In this document: positions 1 through 8,600 of the stretch, piece by piece
How positions within the stretch are numbered: position 1 is the first letter of the stretch
How the letters are laid out: every line of letters starts with the position of its first letter
Assembly: GCF_030271255.1 (NCBI RefSeq)
Contig: NZ_JASJOM010000008.1
Coordinates: 124,001 to 188,000, forward strand
DNA from: Peribacillus folii
GTDB lineage: Bacteria; Bacillota; Bacilli; Bacillales; DSM-1321
Reading direction: 5' to 3'
Length of the DNA stretch: 64,000 nucleotides
Program-made: the position numbers and the translations under genes
Notes under the pieces: model-generated
Databases searched by the model: none
Told to the model about the DNA's origin: nothing
The model's input: the letters and a program-made list of their open reading frames with translations, nothing else

Positions 1-428
1 TGCGCGGCGCCACTCCCCGCATTTCTTTTCAAATGGCTGGACTGTCACTTTCGTATCACTCATTGATTTCCCTGTCACCGATACAACCTGATTGACGCCT
101 TTTTTTGCATCGAACTTCTTCAGCAGGGCTTTTTCTTCCGCGCTGAAAACCTCCCTTGCATTCGTCATGCTGATATAAGCGGTCTTTTTCGCGTGGCATA
201 CTTTGTACCAGCTTCCGGTCCTGCCACTGACCGATAATTCATCATTCTTCTTATACGTTTTCAAGGTTTTGCTTGCAGCAGAAGCCTTTTCCTTCACATC
301 AGCAGTCGTCTTGAGGACGATTTTGTATGCTGACGCTTCACAGCCTGTTTTCGTTTCAGCCTCCGCAGGCAAGGCGGCTTGAAAGCCCAACAGGAGTAAA
401 AGGGCTGCCATGATCATCTTTTTCATCG
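1..428 (-). CDS. Secreted SH3-like / L,D-transpeptidase-type protein, 3' end cut by window
   Basis: Read leftward from an ATG at 428, the frame stays open to base 1, so about 142 N-terminal residues are visible. It begins MKKMIMAALLLLLG, a signal peptide ending near AEA, followed by a region with a bacterial SH3 pattern (VKEKASAASKTLKTYKKNDEL...WYKV). After residue 115 comes QVVSVTGKSMSDTKVTVQPFEKKCGEW, which resembles the first strands of L,D-transpeptidase (YkuD-like) domains in secreted Bacillus proteins. The catalytic HxxxCxxN region would lie outside the window, so the enzymatic call is inferred. A ribosome site GGAAAGGAAG precedes the ATG. Likely role: cell-wall associated or wall-modifying protein. 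Confidence 0.6.
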
Positions 429-544
429 ACTCTTCCTTTCCCATCTTGGATGAATTGTTGGATAAAATCAAACTATTCAAAAAAATCTTGTTATCATCAT
501 AACATAGTCACTCTGGATGAATCATATTTCTTTCCAGTTTTCAG

Positions 545-1546
545 TTAAATCCAATCAATTTTGGGCAAATCGTATTGTTTGGCCGGAACCTCCGCCAAAT
601 CATAAAAATGCTTGAGGAACGTTTCATATTGTTGCGATGCTTTCGTAATTTGTGCGATTTTATCTTCCAGCTCATTCGCTCTTGTTTCCGTCGTCTTGGA
701 GAAATATTCTTCGACCGTTTCAAAATAATGAATCGGAAATAACATTCTCGAATATAGCAGCCGTGCCGAAAAACTGGAAAATGGTTCGATTGCTTGATAT
801 TCTTGAAAAAAGCGGCCGATGCCGCGCTGATGCGTGTGCACATTCTGAAAATAGTGTTCCCTCACCCATTCTGCGACATCCCTCGTCCCGTGGTCGAATA
901 CCCAATCGAACGGATTTTTCATCCAATTATTGCTTTTCCAGGTATCGTGTAAAAAACGTTCGTAGCAAACCGTTCCGCTATCGACAATTTGCGGCGTATC
1001 ATCAATTTCCGTGTCGACTAAATATTGAATCGCATTTTCACCTAGCACCATATAATAGGGAAAGGTTTCTATAAACAATTTTTCGAATTGGTTATCAGGA
1101 TGGGCGGTCAGCTTATCCCTCCATATCCTTTCCAGTTGATCGATCCTTTGTTCCCAGAGCTCTTTCCATTTACCAATTCTCGAGCAGGCGGAAATCGTCT
1201 CATTAATCCCTCTCCCACGCTGATGGAATCTTGCCAATCGTCTTCCTGGATTGAAATTCTTCGGGCCATCCAAGGCCTGATTGCCCAGTAGGATGAATAA
1301 TTGTTCATCTGCTTCCGAAACATAACTGCCATGATTGGCCAAGATGAACACCGAAACATGGCGATCACCTTGCGAAATCATATGCTGTGACATTTTATGG
1401 CGTTCGATCAGCTCCTCCTGTTCCATATTCTCTATCGGAACGATGCTGTAAACCATATTTCCTGAATGAAAGCTAGGAAAACGGCTATTGGCCTCTTCGC
1501 GCTCCACTTGGATACCGTAATTATGAAAAATGATTTCTTCTATCAT
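545..1546 (-). CDS. yutH: YutH, spore coat-associated kinase-like protein
   Basis: A 333-residue protein matching YutH, a CotS-family (aminoglycoside phosphotransferase-like) protein linked to the spore coat in Bacillus subtilis. The fold is recognisable by overall pattern (LARFHQRGRG near residue 100, WRDKLTAHPDNQFEKLFIETFPYYMVLGENAIQYLVD near 140-180) rather than by an intact kinase catalytic loop, so catalysis is doubtful. The gene is transcribed divergently from yutG across a 170-base gap. Position beside yutG, yutF and yutE is the same as in B. subtilis, which supports the name. A role in spore coat assembly is known for the family only indirectly. Confidence 0.85.
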   Translation of the reverse strand: MIEEIIFHNYGIQVEREEANSRFPSFHSGNMVYSIVPIENMEQEELIERHKMSQHMISQGDRHVSVFILANHGSYVSEADEQLFILLGNQALDGPKNFNPGRRLARFHQRGRGINETISACSRIGKWKELWEQRIDQLERIWRDKLTAHPDNQFEKLFIETFPYYMVLGENAIQYLVDTEIDDTPQIVDSGTVCYERFLHDTWKSNNWMKNPFDWVFDHGTRDVAEWVREHYFQNVHTHQRGIGRFFQEYQAIEPFSSFSARLLYSRMLFPIHYFETVEEYFSKTTETRANELEDKIAQITKASQQYETFLKHFYDLAEVPAKQYDLPKIDWI

Positions 1547-1718
1547 GGAATGGCCCCCTTCATTAAATGGATATAATAGAAATAGTGGACATCATATACT
1601 TATATATATGTGGAATAACCCGTTTTCTGAATGATTATCGAAACCTTTTGGAAAAACGAACAATCAAACGATCTGCACTAGAACTTATCCCTAATAATAT
1701 AGAGAAATGGGTGATGAC

Positions 1719-2216
1719 ATGGTCAATATCGAACAATCAATGTCCGAAAAGACTGCTCGTCGATGGCTAAGTGAACGAGGAGTTAAATTGGAGGATATCG
1801 CTGAGCTTGTCATGTATTTACAATCCAGCTATCATGAAAATCTCCAAATGTCCGATTGCCTCCACAACGTCGAACGGGTCCTTTCAAAACGCGAGGTGCA
1901 AAATGCCATCCTGACCGGCATCCAGCTCGATATGCTGGCTGAGAAAAAATTACTTGAGGAGCCCCTGCAAAGCATCATTGAAATAGATGAAGGACTATAT
2001 GGAGTCGATGAAATATTGGCTTTTTCAATCGTCAATGTGTATGGATCGATCGGTTTTACCAATTATGGCTTCATCGATAAACAAAAACCGGGCATCTTAA
2101 AATATTTGAATGATAAAAGCACAGGCAAGGTCAACACCTTTTTGGATGATATTGTCGGGGCCATCGCCGCTGCCGCTTCAAGCCGGCTTGCCCATCGAAC
2201 CGAAAATGCCGAATGA
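1719..2216 (+). CDS. yutG: YutG, phosphatidylglycerophosphatase A-like protein
   Basis: A 165-residue cytosolic protein of the YutG/PgpA-like family (KTARRWLSERGVKLEDIAELV at the start, FSIVNVYGSIGFTNYGFIDKQKPGILKYL near residue 110, and the DDIVGAIAAAASS ending). PgpA enzymes dephosphorylate phosphatidylglycerophosphate, but the Bacillus YutG branch lacks the membrane segments of true PgpA and its substrate is not established. I chose the ATG at 1719 over one at 1707 because GGGTGAT lies just upstream of it at normal spacing, while the 1707 ATG overlaps that site. It is the second gene of the conserved yut cluster, divergent from yutH and convergent with yutF. Confidence 0.8.
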   Translation: MVNIEQSMSEKTARRWLSERGVKLEDIAELVMYLQSSYHENLQMSDCLHNVERVLSKREVQNAILTGIQLDMLAEKKLLEEPLQSIIEIDEGLYGVDEILAFSIVNVYGSIGFTNYGFIDKQKPGILKYLNDKSTGKVNTFLDDIVGAIAAAASSRLAHRTENAE

Positions 2217-2248
2217 ATGCACTTGACCTCCTAACAAGAAAAGGGCAC

Positions 2249-2290
2249 AAAAAAAAACCAGGGCCGCCAAGGGCAGACCTGGTTTTTTTT
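2249..2290. terminator. Bidirectional terminator between yutG and yutF
   Basis: A-tract then ACCAGG (2257-2262), about 15 bases of loop, CCTGGT (2278-2283) and a T-tract. The stem plus flanking A and T runs can end transcription of both convergent genes. Confidence 0.85.
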
Positions 2291-3057
2291 CATTCGAAGC
2301 GCCAGAGATCAAGCGTGTTGACCACATAGGTTGGCTGCTGCTCATATTGCTTCAGGCGTTCTGCATTCGTCACGCCCGTATGGACTAGCAAGGTATCGAT
2401 GCCAGCATTGATTCCTGCCATGATATCCGTATCATAGTTATCGCCGACCATGATCGTATCTTCTTTAGGAACCCCTAAAACTTGCAGCGCCTGCTCGACG
2501 ATGACCGATTCAGGCTTCCCGATGAAAATCGGCTGCACCTGGGTCGAAACGGAAACGACGGATGTCAAAGCGCCGTTTCCTGGCATCAGACCTTGTTCAG
2601 TAGGGATGGCGATGTCGCCGTTGGTCGAGATGAAGACAGCGCCATTCCGGACCGCCAGGCAGGCCTTCGAGAGCTTTTCATAGTTGACGCCGCGATCGAT
2701 GCCCATCACCAGGAAGTCTGGATTGTCATCCACCAGCTTCATTCCTTTTTCCTTGATCGCCTCGATGATCCCTTCTTCACCCACGACATAGACGGACGCA
2801 TCTTTTTTTTGTTGGGCTATGTAATTCGCCGTCGCCATGCTTGTCGTGAAAACTTGATCATCTTCCGTGGCAATCCCGATGCTCCTCAATTTATCCGCGA
2901 CCTGTGCCGGGGTCCGGGACGAGTTGTTCGTCACGAATAAGTAAGGGATGTCCCTTTTCCTTAAGTCATTGATGAACCCGGCCGCTTCGGCAATTTGTTC
3001 CGTCCCGCGATACATGGTGCCATCTAAATCAATTAAATATCCTTTGTACGACTTCAT
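2290..3057 (-). CDS. yutF: YutF, HAD-IIA (NagD-like) phosphatase
   Basis: A 255-residue haloacid-dehalogenase hydrolase. Motif I is DLDGTMYRG (residues 10-18, nucleophile Asp10), motif II is the Thr/Asn stretch FVTNNSSRTP (about 42-51), the motif III Lys is in FIGKPE, and motif IV is VGDNYDTDI. The C2A cap between motifs II and III fits the NagD subfamily acting on small phosphorylated metabolites. YutF is a p-nitrophenyl-phosphatase-like family member; its physiological substrate is unknown here. Cytosolic, no signal. It lies 22 bases after yutE on the same strand, probably one transcript. Confidence 0.85.
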   Translation of the reverse strand: MKSYKGYLIDLDGTMYRGTEQIAEAAGFINDLRKRDIPYLFVTNNSSRTPAQVADKLRSIGIATEDDQVFTTSMATANYIAQQKKDASVYVVGEEGIIEAIKEKGMKLVDDNPDFLVMGIDRGVNYEKLSKACLAVRNGAVFISTNGDIAIPTEQGLMPGNGALTSVVSVSTQVQPIFIGKPESVIVEQALQVLGVPKEDTIMVGDNYDTDIMAGINAGIDTLLVHTGVTNAERLKQYEQQPTYVVNTLDLWRFE

Positions 3058-3079
3058 TTAGTTCGCCTTCCTAACGCTG

Positions 3080-3517
3080 CTAGTTTTTAAAAGCTGATAC
3101 AGGGCCCAATTGGTTCTTTAAGTAGTCCCTGACCGAATCAGGGAATGATTTGAATGCCTCGATATTTTCCTTGAATACGGAAAGAAGCTCCCGATGATCG
3201 ACCTCGATGAAATCCTGAACCACCATTTTCCTTAATGGCAGCGCTTTTTTAAATTGCATCGCTTTATCCTCGGAAATGACTTTTTCATCATGGAGGATAT
3301 CGATAATATCATCATAGCTGCCTGGATCCCGCATGATGAACCCATCAATGATCGCATTCCCTGCATCAAGCACCGAATCAATCGAAGTATGTACGAGCCT
3401 TTCTGCGATAAGCTCCGAATGGTCTCCCTCCCAATTATCCAGCGCTTCAAAAAGTCCAAGCTGCTTTTCAAGAAAAACCAATAGTTGTTCAATCTTTTGA
3501 CGGTCTACAAAGTACAT
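3080..3517 (-). CDS. yutE: YutE, DUF86 / HepT-like protein with altered active site
   Basis: A 145-residue all-helical protein of the DUF86/HepT-like family, conserved in place in Bacillus. HepT toxins carry an R-N-x-x-x-H-x-Y motif. The matching stretch here is R96-K-M-V-V-Q101-D-F103, so the usual His and Tyr are Gln and Phe. No MNT nucleotidyltransferase antitoxin gene is adjacent. I therefore read it as a domesticated, non-toxic relative with unknown role. The start ATG follows AGAAAGGATC and the gene runs into yutF. Confidence 0.75.
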   Translation of the reverse strand: MYFVDRQKIEQLLVFLEKQLGLFEALDNWEGDHSELIAERLVHTSIDSVLDAGNAIIDGFIMRDPGSYDDIIDILHDEKVISEDKAMQFKKALPLRKMVVQDFIEVDHRELLSVFKENIEAFKSFPDSVRDYLKNQLGPVSAFKN

Positions 3518-3561
3518 TTTTTCCAGATCCTTTCTGATCTAAGGTGATATGGGGATCATTG

Positions 3562-3786
3562 CTAAAATTGACTGGCAAGCATGGTCATATCCCTATGCCA
3601 AACCCGCCTCATTACTTGATGATACCATAGCTTCTCCCACACTCTCAATTCCTTCCGCCCCATTCCCTTTAAATGGCGGATGACCACCGAATACCGGCCA
3701 TGATCGTGACTTTTTTTATTCTTAACGAATATCCCTTGATCGATGCTGACTATCCTCCCTGTGTCACGCAAGGTAGCATCAAGCAT
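3562..3786 (-). CDS. Small basic hypothetical protein
   Basis: A 74-codon frame, rich in Arg, His and Trp (RKELRVWEKLWYHQVMRRVWHRD), with composition compatible with a real protein. It lies between yutE and the divergent DUF3055 gene and shares the yutE strand. No good ribosome site is close to its ATG (a GGGG lies about 16 bases away), and I do not recognise the family. It could be a decayed gene or chance ORF. Confidence 0.3.
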   Translation of the reverse strand: MLDATLRDTGRIVSIDQGIFVKNKKSHDHGRYSVVIRHLKGMGRKELRVWEKLWYHQVMRRVWHRDMTMLASQF

Positions 3787-3864
3787 AATCTCAAAATGAC
3801 TGTTCCCCTATTAAAGTCGCTTTGTTATGATGTAACTACAAATAAATAACAAGGGAGTGGTACG

Positions 3865-4131
3865 ATGAAGGATCGTTTTTATTTATACAACGATGTCGTG
3901 GATACGAAAACCCGTTTCGTCAGTTTCATGGGGGAAGAGTCAAGATACGATTTGGCAATCACGACAACCGATCGTTTCTATGGAAAAAAACTTGTGCTGA
4001 ATATGCAGAGCAATCGTTTCGCCATAATCGGTCAGGATGATTTGGAAGAGGAAGGCTACCTAGAGCATGCCTTTCAGCTGTCAGAAGCGGAGGCGGAAGA
4101 ACTCGGTCACTTTTTGATGGAAATTGTCTAA
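3865..4131 (+). CDS. DUF3055 family protein
   Basis: An 88-residue acidic cytosolic protein whose pattern (LYDDxxDTKTRFVSFMGEESRYDL, YGKKLVLNMQSNRFAIIGQDDLEEEGYLEHAF) matches the DUF3055 family found across Bacillales, including staphylococci. Function is not known. AAGGGAGTGGTACG provides a strong ribosome site, and TATGAT at 3827-3832 could be a -10 element. It stands between yutE and yutD. Confidence 0.8.
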   Translation: MKDRFYLYNDVVDTKTRFVSFMGEESRYDLAITTTDRFYGKKLVLNMQSNRFAIIGQDDLEEEGYLEHAFQLSEAEAEELGHFLMEIV

Positions 4132-4197
4132 AAGGCTGAAGTTTTCTTCCTTAATGGGAAACCTACTGAATGTACGAATACATGAGGGGGGATTACC

Positions 4198-4485
4198 TTG
4201 GACAAAGAAGAGTACCATGACTTTTCCAATGTCGAAAAGCAGCGGGATTATTTAATCCCTGAAGAATTTCCCGAAGGGCCCTTTGGATCACCCATAGCAA
4301 AAGATGAACCGGTCGAGAATAAAAGCACACCATGGCAGGAAGGGCAACGGTACCAGAGTGCTTTCAATTATGAAAACAAATCGCTGCACGAAGACTTGCC
4401 CCGAAAATACCCCGGTGCTCATCCGACACATGATGATCCAAACAAAGATGAACAGCCGCCATACAAAGGCTACGGAAGCTCTTGA
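4198..4485 (+). CDS. Conserved small 'cytosolic protein' of Bacillus, TTG start
   Basis: A 95-residue hydrophilic protein without membrane segments, rich in Pro, Glu and aromatic residues (YLIPEEFPEGPFGSPI, STPWQEGQRYQSAFNYENKSLHEDLPR, GAHPTHDDP). This composition matches a Bacillus family annotated only as cytosolic protein; no activity is known. It starts at TTG, directly supported by GAGGGGGGAT seven bases upstream. It follows the DUF3055 gene by 66 bases and ends at a hairpin shared with yutD. Confidence 0.7.
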   Translation: MDKEEYHDFSNVEKQRDYLIPEEFPEGPFGSPIAKDEPVENKSTPWQEGQRYQSAFNYENKSLHEDLPRKYPGAHPTHDDPNKDEQPPYKGYGSS

Positions 4486-4489
4486 TTCG

Positions 4490-4516
4490 CAAGGCCAGAG
4501 CATTTCTGGCCTTTTT
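4490..4516. terminator. Terminator between convergent genes
   Basis: AAGGCCAGA (4491-4499) and TCTGGCCTT (4505-4513) form a 9-bp stem followed by T residues. It serves the TTG-start gene on the left and can also serve yutD on the right. Confidence 0.85.
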
Positions 4517-4791
4517 CATTTCCTGATCTTCTTCGCGACGAAATATGGGCAGCCAAAATTGCAATATTCATATAAGTATTCACTTAGTGTGCTGATTTTC
4601 GTGTCAAAGGTCGCCTTCTGATTCTTATCATCAAAAAATCCCCGCAGCCTTAATTGGCCGTAGCCCCAATCCCCCACAATATAATCATACTTCGTTAAAA
4701 TCTCGCTGTACCTGGCTTTAAAGGCTTCTTCGTTATAGCCTTCCCTTTCATCCTCGATTATTTCATAGGACATGTTATTGATCGTAATCAT
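4516..4791 (-). CDS. yutD: YutD, DUF1027 family protein
   Basis: A 91-residue protein closely matching YutD: YEIIEDEREGYNEEAFKARYSEIL, then YDYIVGDWGYGQLRLRGFFDD, and an ending ISTLSEYLYEYCNFGCPYFVAKK. Its two C-terminal cysteines sit in NFGCPYF. DUF1027 proteins are conserved in Bacilli but have no defined biochemical role. GAGGTGAAAAGCA gives a good ribosome site for the ATG. It is divergent from yutC and convergent with the small gene on its left. Confidence 0.85.
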   Translation of the reverse strand: MITINNMSYEIIEDEREGYNEEAFKARYSEILTKYDYIVGDWGYGQLRLRGFFDDKNQKATFDTKISTLSEYLYEYCNFGCPYFVAKKIRK

Positions 4792-4905
4792 TGCTTTTCA
4801 CCTCACCTAAATACGTTCCTTCTTTAAATTATAACTGATTCCCCATCAATTACTAAGCGAAAAATAGAGAAATATGTTCATCCTAACATTACGGGGGTGT
4901 TATTG

Positions 4906-5562
4906 ATGAAAAAGACAATCTTGACGATAAGCTTAAGCTCGATCATTGCGCTGGCCGGATGCTCCGATAAACAAGAGCAGGGGCTCGGTGCAAAGAACCA
5001 TGCAGGCAACCCAACAAACGTTAATAATCCCACTCAGTACTATGACGAGGATTATCGAAATCATGATAACAAAAGCGACGATTTCGGCTTTACCCGGACG
5101 AATAAGACGACCATTGACGGACGAAATGTTTCCAACAAGACCGCTTCCATCGATCGTGAACAATTATCGGATGTCATTTCCAAGCTCAGTGTACAGATCC
5201 CGAATGTCAATGATGTATCCACCCTTGTGACCGACGAGGAAGTTCTCATCGTATATGATACAGACACCAAGGATAGAACGGATACCGCCGACCAAGTGAA
5301 GCGCACTGCCATGTCCGTCGTCCCTCGTTACTATCATGTATATGTTAGTGATGATCCCACGCTTGCCCAGAATGTCGAGAATTTCGCAACATTGAAATCA
5401 GGCAGCAAAGGGATTGACTATACAATCGAGCAGACCATCAAAAGCATGCTCAAGTCACCCCAAGGATACAAAATGAGTGATGTCGAAAATGAAAACGGGG
5501 AAATGATTAACGATAAAAGAGATCATCACGATAACATCAAGCAAAAGATGAGCAATCTTTAA
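4906..5562 (+). CDS. yutC: YutC, YhcN/YlaJ-family sporulation lipoprotein
   Basis: A 218-residue predicted lipoprotein. MKKTILTISLSSIIALAGC is a signal peptide with lipobox LAGC, followed by an Asn-rich linker and a C-terminal YhcN/YlaJ domain (VSTLVTDEEVLIVYDTDTKDRTDTADQVKRTAMSVVPRYYHVYVSDDPTL). Family members are produced in the forespore and associate with the spore inner membrane; their role in germination or outgrowth is modest and poorly defined. The ATG at 4906 is preferred because the upstream GTG at 4897 is inside the GGGGGTG ribosome site. A second member of this family occurs at 50462-50980. Confidence 0.85.
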   Translation: MKKTILTISLSSIIALAGCSDKQEQGLGAKNHAGNPTNVNNPTQYYDEDYRNHDNKSDDFGFTRTNKTTIDGRNVSNKTASIDREQLSDVISKLSVQIPNVNDVSTLVTDEEVLIVYDTDTKDRTDTADQVKRTAMSVVPRYYHVYVSDDPTLAQNVENFATLKSGSKGIDYTIEQTIKSMLKSPQGYKMSDVENENGEMINDKRDHHDNIKQKMSNL

Positions 5563-5577
5563 TGGATAATAATAAAG

Positions 5578-5604
5578 AAAGGACCGAAAACTTTTCGGTC
5601 CTTT
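5578..5604. terminator. Bidirectional terminator between yutC and lipA
   Basis: A 13-base arm (AAAGGACCGAAAA) and its exact complement flank a single central base, giving a strong stem with A and T runs on both sides. Confidence 0.9.
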
Positions 5605-5613
5605 CCGTTCGTT

Positions 5614-6528
5614 CTATTTCAGTAGTTCTTCACCTTTGCTTTGCCTATTCTTCGCCGCTGCATTGACCTGTTCATCCGCATGATAGGAAGAACGGACAAG
5701 CGGACCGGATTCACAGTGGCTGAAGCCTTTTTCCAAAGCGCGGTCTTTCAATTCAGAAAACTCTTCGGGCGTGTAGTATTTAAGAACTTTTAAATGCTTT
5801 TTGGTCGGCTGTAAATACTGGCCGATCGTCATGATATCGACGTTATTCGCCCTAAGGTCATCCATCGTTTCAAGGATTTCCTCCCGTGTTTCGCCAAGAC
5901 CGACCATCAAGCTTGATTTTGTCGGGATTTCCGGATACAATTCCTTGGCCCTTCTCAATAGCTCCAATGAACGCTCATATTTTGCCTGGGCCCGTACGCG
6001 GTCCGATAACCTTCTGACCGTCTCTATATTATGATTGAGAATGTCCGGCTTCGCATCCATCAAGGTCTTGATGTTTTCATGCAGGCCGCCCATATCGGAA
6101 GGCAACACTTCAATGGTAGTGAATGGATTCTTGCGGCGGATGGCACGTACCGTTTCAGCAAAAACCTCTGCGCCTCCATCGTTTAAATCATCACGGGCAA
6201 CGGCCGTAATGACCACGTGTTTCAAATTCATCAACACAACGGAATCAGCGACCCGCTCAGGTTCAGCCCAGTCCAGTTCATTGGGACGCCCAGTTGTAAC
6301 CGCACAAAACCGGCAAGCCCTCGTACATATTTCCCCCAGGATCATGAAGGTCGCCGTTCTTCTCACTGCCCAGCATTCATGGATATTCGGGCATTTCGCT
6401 TCCTCACAGACCGTATGGAGATTTTTCTCTCGCATCATATTTTTTAAACCAAGGTAATTTTCATTAGTATTAAGCTTTATTTTTAACCAATCTGGTTTTC
6501 GAAGAATTTCTTTATTTGTAGAAGACAC
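5614..6528 (-). CDS. lipA: Lipoyl synthase LipA
   Basis: A radical-SAM enzyme of 304 residues that inserts two sulfur atoms into protein-bound octanoyl groups, making the lipoyl cofactor of 2-oxoacid dehydrogenases and of GcvH, whose gene is also in this window. The auxiliary cluster cysteines C41, C46, C52 ([12 protein letters not shown]) and radical-SAM cysteines C68, C72, C75 (CTRACRFC) are intact, as is the RSSY motif near the C-terminus. The GTG at 6528 is chosen because GGAGTGA precedes it and the product then matches the usual family start; the longer frame to 6561 adds unrelated residues. Single gene, convergent with yutC. Confidence 0.95.
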   Translation of the reverse strand: MSSTNKEILRKPDWLKIKLNTNENYLGLKNMMREKNLHTVCEEAKCPNIHECWAVRRTATFMILGEICTRACRFCAVTTGRPNELDWAEPERVADSVVLMNLKHVVITAVARDDLNDGGAEVFAETVRAIRRKNPFTTIEVLPSDMGGLHENIKTLMDAKPDILNHNIETVRRLSDRVRAQAKYERSLELLRRAKELYPEIPTKSSLMVGLGETREEILETMDDLRANNVDIMTIGQYLQPTKKHLKVLKYYTPEEFSELKDRALEKGFSHCESGPLVRSSYHADEQVNAAAKNRQSKGEELLK

Positions 6529-6715
6529 GGAAATGTCACTCCATTCTATAGAAATTAACACACCCTACTTTAACAATAATAAAGCATTTATACAAGTTAT
6601 AGTTGGATTCCCATTATTTATTTTTCATGTTTGAAGCCAAATCAGCAAGACTATAAAAGATGGATGGACTGATGTTTTTATAAATACGGATCGTATCATG
6701 AAAGGAGCTGCCCCG

Positions 6716-7708
6716 TTGAAAAAATTATTCTTTCTTACCATGGCTTGTTTGTTCACACTGATTGGCCCAAGCAATGCGGCTCGTGCTGCTGTCGATAACC
6801 CTGAAGCATATGCCGGGAGGATGGCGCTGTATAAAAATATGGAGGCGACCCTCCAGATCCCCTGGTATTATCTTGCTGGAGCCGATCAATATGAACATAG
6901 CATCAGGCGTGCACGGCCAGATCTGGAACCGGTAAAGGGATTGATTGGCATCAATATCGACCCTTCAAAATGGATAGGTGCCCTTAACCCCGATGTAAAC
7001 GATGTGAATCCGCTCACGATCACCTTTTTTGATGGCTTGGGCGTGGATGGAAATGGAGATGGCAAGGCGGATATCACGAATGATACGGACCGTTTATATG
7101 CGTTTTCAAGACATCTCCGTAATTATGGCACGGATGAAGACAATATCCGTATCGGCCTTTGGGATTATTATAAACGTGACAAAGCCGTAAGCATCATCAT
7201 GGGCAATGCAGAGATTTATAAAAAATATGGCCGCCTCGATTTACAGGAAAAGGCCTTCCCGGTTCCCGTTCGGACCCATTATACGTATCTAAATACCTGG
7301 GGTAGCGCTCGCGGCTGGGGCGGCAGGAGAATTCATGAGGGCACCGACATCTTTGCTGATTATAGCCTCCCGGTTCGATCGACCAGCTACGGGATCATTG
7401 AAATGAAGGGCTGGAACAAATACGGCGGTTGGCGGATAGGCATACGCGATTTGAATAATACGTATCATTATTTTGCCCATTTAAGCGGGTTTACCGATGG
7501 ACTGAAGGTTGGGCATATTGTCGAGCCAGGACAAGTCATCGGAGGAGTCGGCAGTACAGGCTATGGTCCTCCAGGAACATCCGGTAAATTCCCGCCCCAT
7601 CTTCATTATGGGATGTACAAAGACAACGGCCGTACGGAATGGAGCTTTGACCCTTACCCGTACTTGAAGATGTGGGAAAGAAAAGATTTGGCCAAAAAGC
7701 GAAACTAG
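6716..7708 (+). CDS. lytH: LytH (YunA), sporulation L-Ala-D-Glu endopeptidase
   Basis: A 330-residue secreted M23 metallopeptidase. In B. subtilis LytH trims peptide side chains of spore cortex to single L-alanine under mother-cell (sigma K) control. A signal peptide (LKKLFFLTMACLFTLIGPSNAARA) is followed by a middle region with an EF-hand-like loop DGNGDGKAD and a C-terminal M23 domain with zinc motifs RRIHEGTDIF and HLHYGMY. The TTG at 6716 follows AAGGAG at eight bases and gives a normal signal peptide; the ATG at 6698 is further upstream and adds MKGAAP. It precedes yunB, as in B. subtilis. Confidence 0.9.
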   Translation: MKKLFFLTMACLFTLIGPSNAARAAVDNPEAYAGRMALYKNMEATLQIPWYYLAGADQYEHSIRRARPDLEPVKGLIGINIDPSKWIGALNPDVNDVNPLTITFFDGLGVDGNGDGKADITNDTDRLYAFSRHLRNYGTDEDNIRIGLWDYYKRDKAVSIIMGNAEIYKKYGRLDLQEKAFPVPVRTHYTYLNTWGSARGWGGRRIHEGTDIFADYSLPVRSTSYGIIEMKGWNKYGGWRIGIRDLNNTYHYFAHLSGFTDGLKVGHIVEPGQVIGGVGSTGYGPPGTSGKFPPHLHYGMYKDNGRTEWSFDPYPYLKMWERKDLAKKRN

Positions 7709-7738
7709 GCGGCGAGGAATTTGCGCTGCTTTTTTTTG
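7706..7738 (+). terminator. Terminator after lytH
   Basis: AGGCGGCG (7707-7714) pairs with CGCTGCTT (7724-7731), including G-T pairs, and is followed by seven T residues. Confidence 0.7.
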
Positions 7739-7794
7739 ATTCGTACATATTCCCCTGAAGCTTACGCATAGGTATTATTAAAGGGGGCTAAAGC

Positions 7795-8544
7795 GTGTTC
7801 CGAAAAAGATTTCGCCCAATGAAATTCAAAAAAAAGGGGCCTCTTCCCACCCGAAAAGTATTTCTATATTCATTCATCCTTTTTATCATATCAAGCATCA
7901 TGACGCTTTGGTACGTTGATAAAACCATCGAACCTATAATCATGAATGTAGCCGAAAATGAAATTAAGCGGATTGCCACGGAAACAATCCATGAATCGGT
8001 CGATGAGAATATCTCCAAGATTGATATGAAGGAAATCATCACCAACAATAAAGGCAGCGAAGGCGTCAGCTCCTCCTATAGCTTCAATCCAGTCATATAC
8101 AGTAAATTGCGCGCTAACATCACGAACGACATTCAAAGGAAGCTCGGCATCAAGCAGGGAAATCCGTTTAAAACGGGTTCAGCCAAAATTAATGACGAAC
8201 AATATAAAAGCGTTGTCTACTATATACCTTTAGGCGTCGTAACCGGAAATAACCTCCTTTCCAACTACGGACCTGAAATTCCAGTGAAAATGTCCGTCAT
8301 CGGCAACGTTGAGTCCGACCTGCGTACAAAACTGACGAATGCAGGCATTAATAATGTTTATTATGAACTGATCGTTGATTTTGACGTCAACATCCAAATC
8401 GTCATCCCCTCTTTCACGAAAGAGACCAAGGTCAGCCAGGAAGTGACAGTCGGCAGCTTACTGATCGAAGGTGATGTACCAAGTTACTTCAGTAATGGCA
8501 ATGGGACCGTCGCGCCTGCCATCATGAAGGAAAACAAGAAATGA
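7795..8544 (+). CDS. yunB: YunB, sporulation protein
   Basis: A 249-residue protein with one membrane segment near the N-terminus (VFLYSFILFIISSIMTLWYV, about 23-42) and an extracytoplasmic domain (LGVVTGNNLLSNYGPEIPVKMSVIGNVESDLRTKLTNAGINNVYYELIVDFDVNIQIVIPSF). It matches YunB, a mother-cell sporulation protein needed for efficient sporulation; its biochemical activity is unknown. It starts at GTG behind AAGGGGG. Downstream is the large repeat region rather than yunC, which in B. subtilis is adjacent. Confidence 0.9.
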   Translation: MFRKRFRPMKFKKKGPLPTRKVFLYSFILFIISSIMTLWYVDKTIEPIIMNVAENEIKRIATETIHESVDENISKIDMKEIITNNKGSEGVSSSYSFNPVIYSKLRANITNDIQRKLGIKQGNPFKTGSAKINDEQYKSVVYYIPLGVVTGNNLLSNYGPEIPVKMSVIGNVESDLRTKLTNAGINNVYYELIVDFDVNIQIVIPSFTKETKVSQEVTVGSLLIEGDVPSYFSNGNGTVAPAIMKENKK

Positions 8545-8600
8545 AAAAACAAGCGTACCATAAAAAACGTACCCTATGGAATGGACGCGTTGCCAAACTG

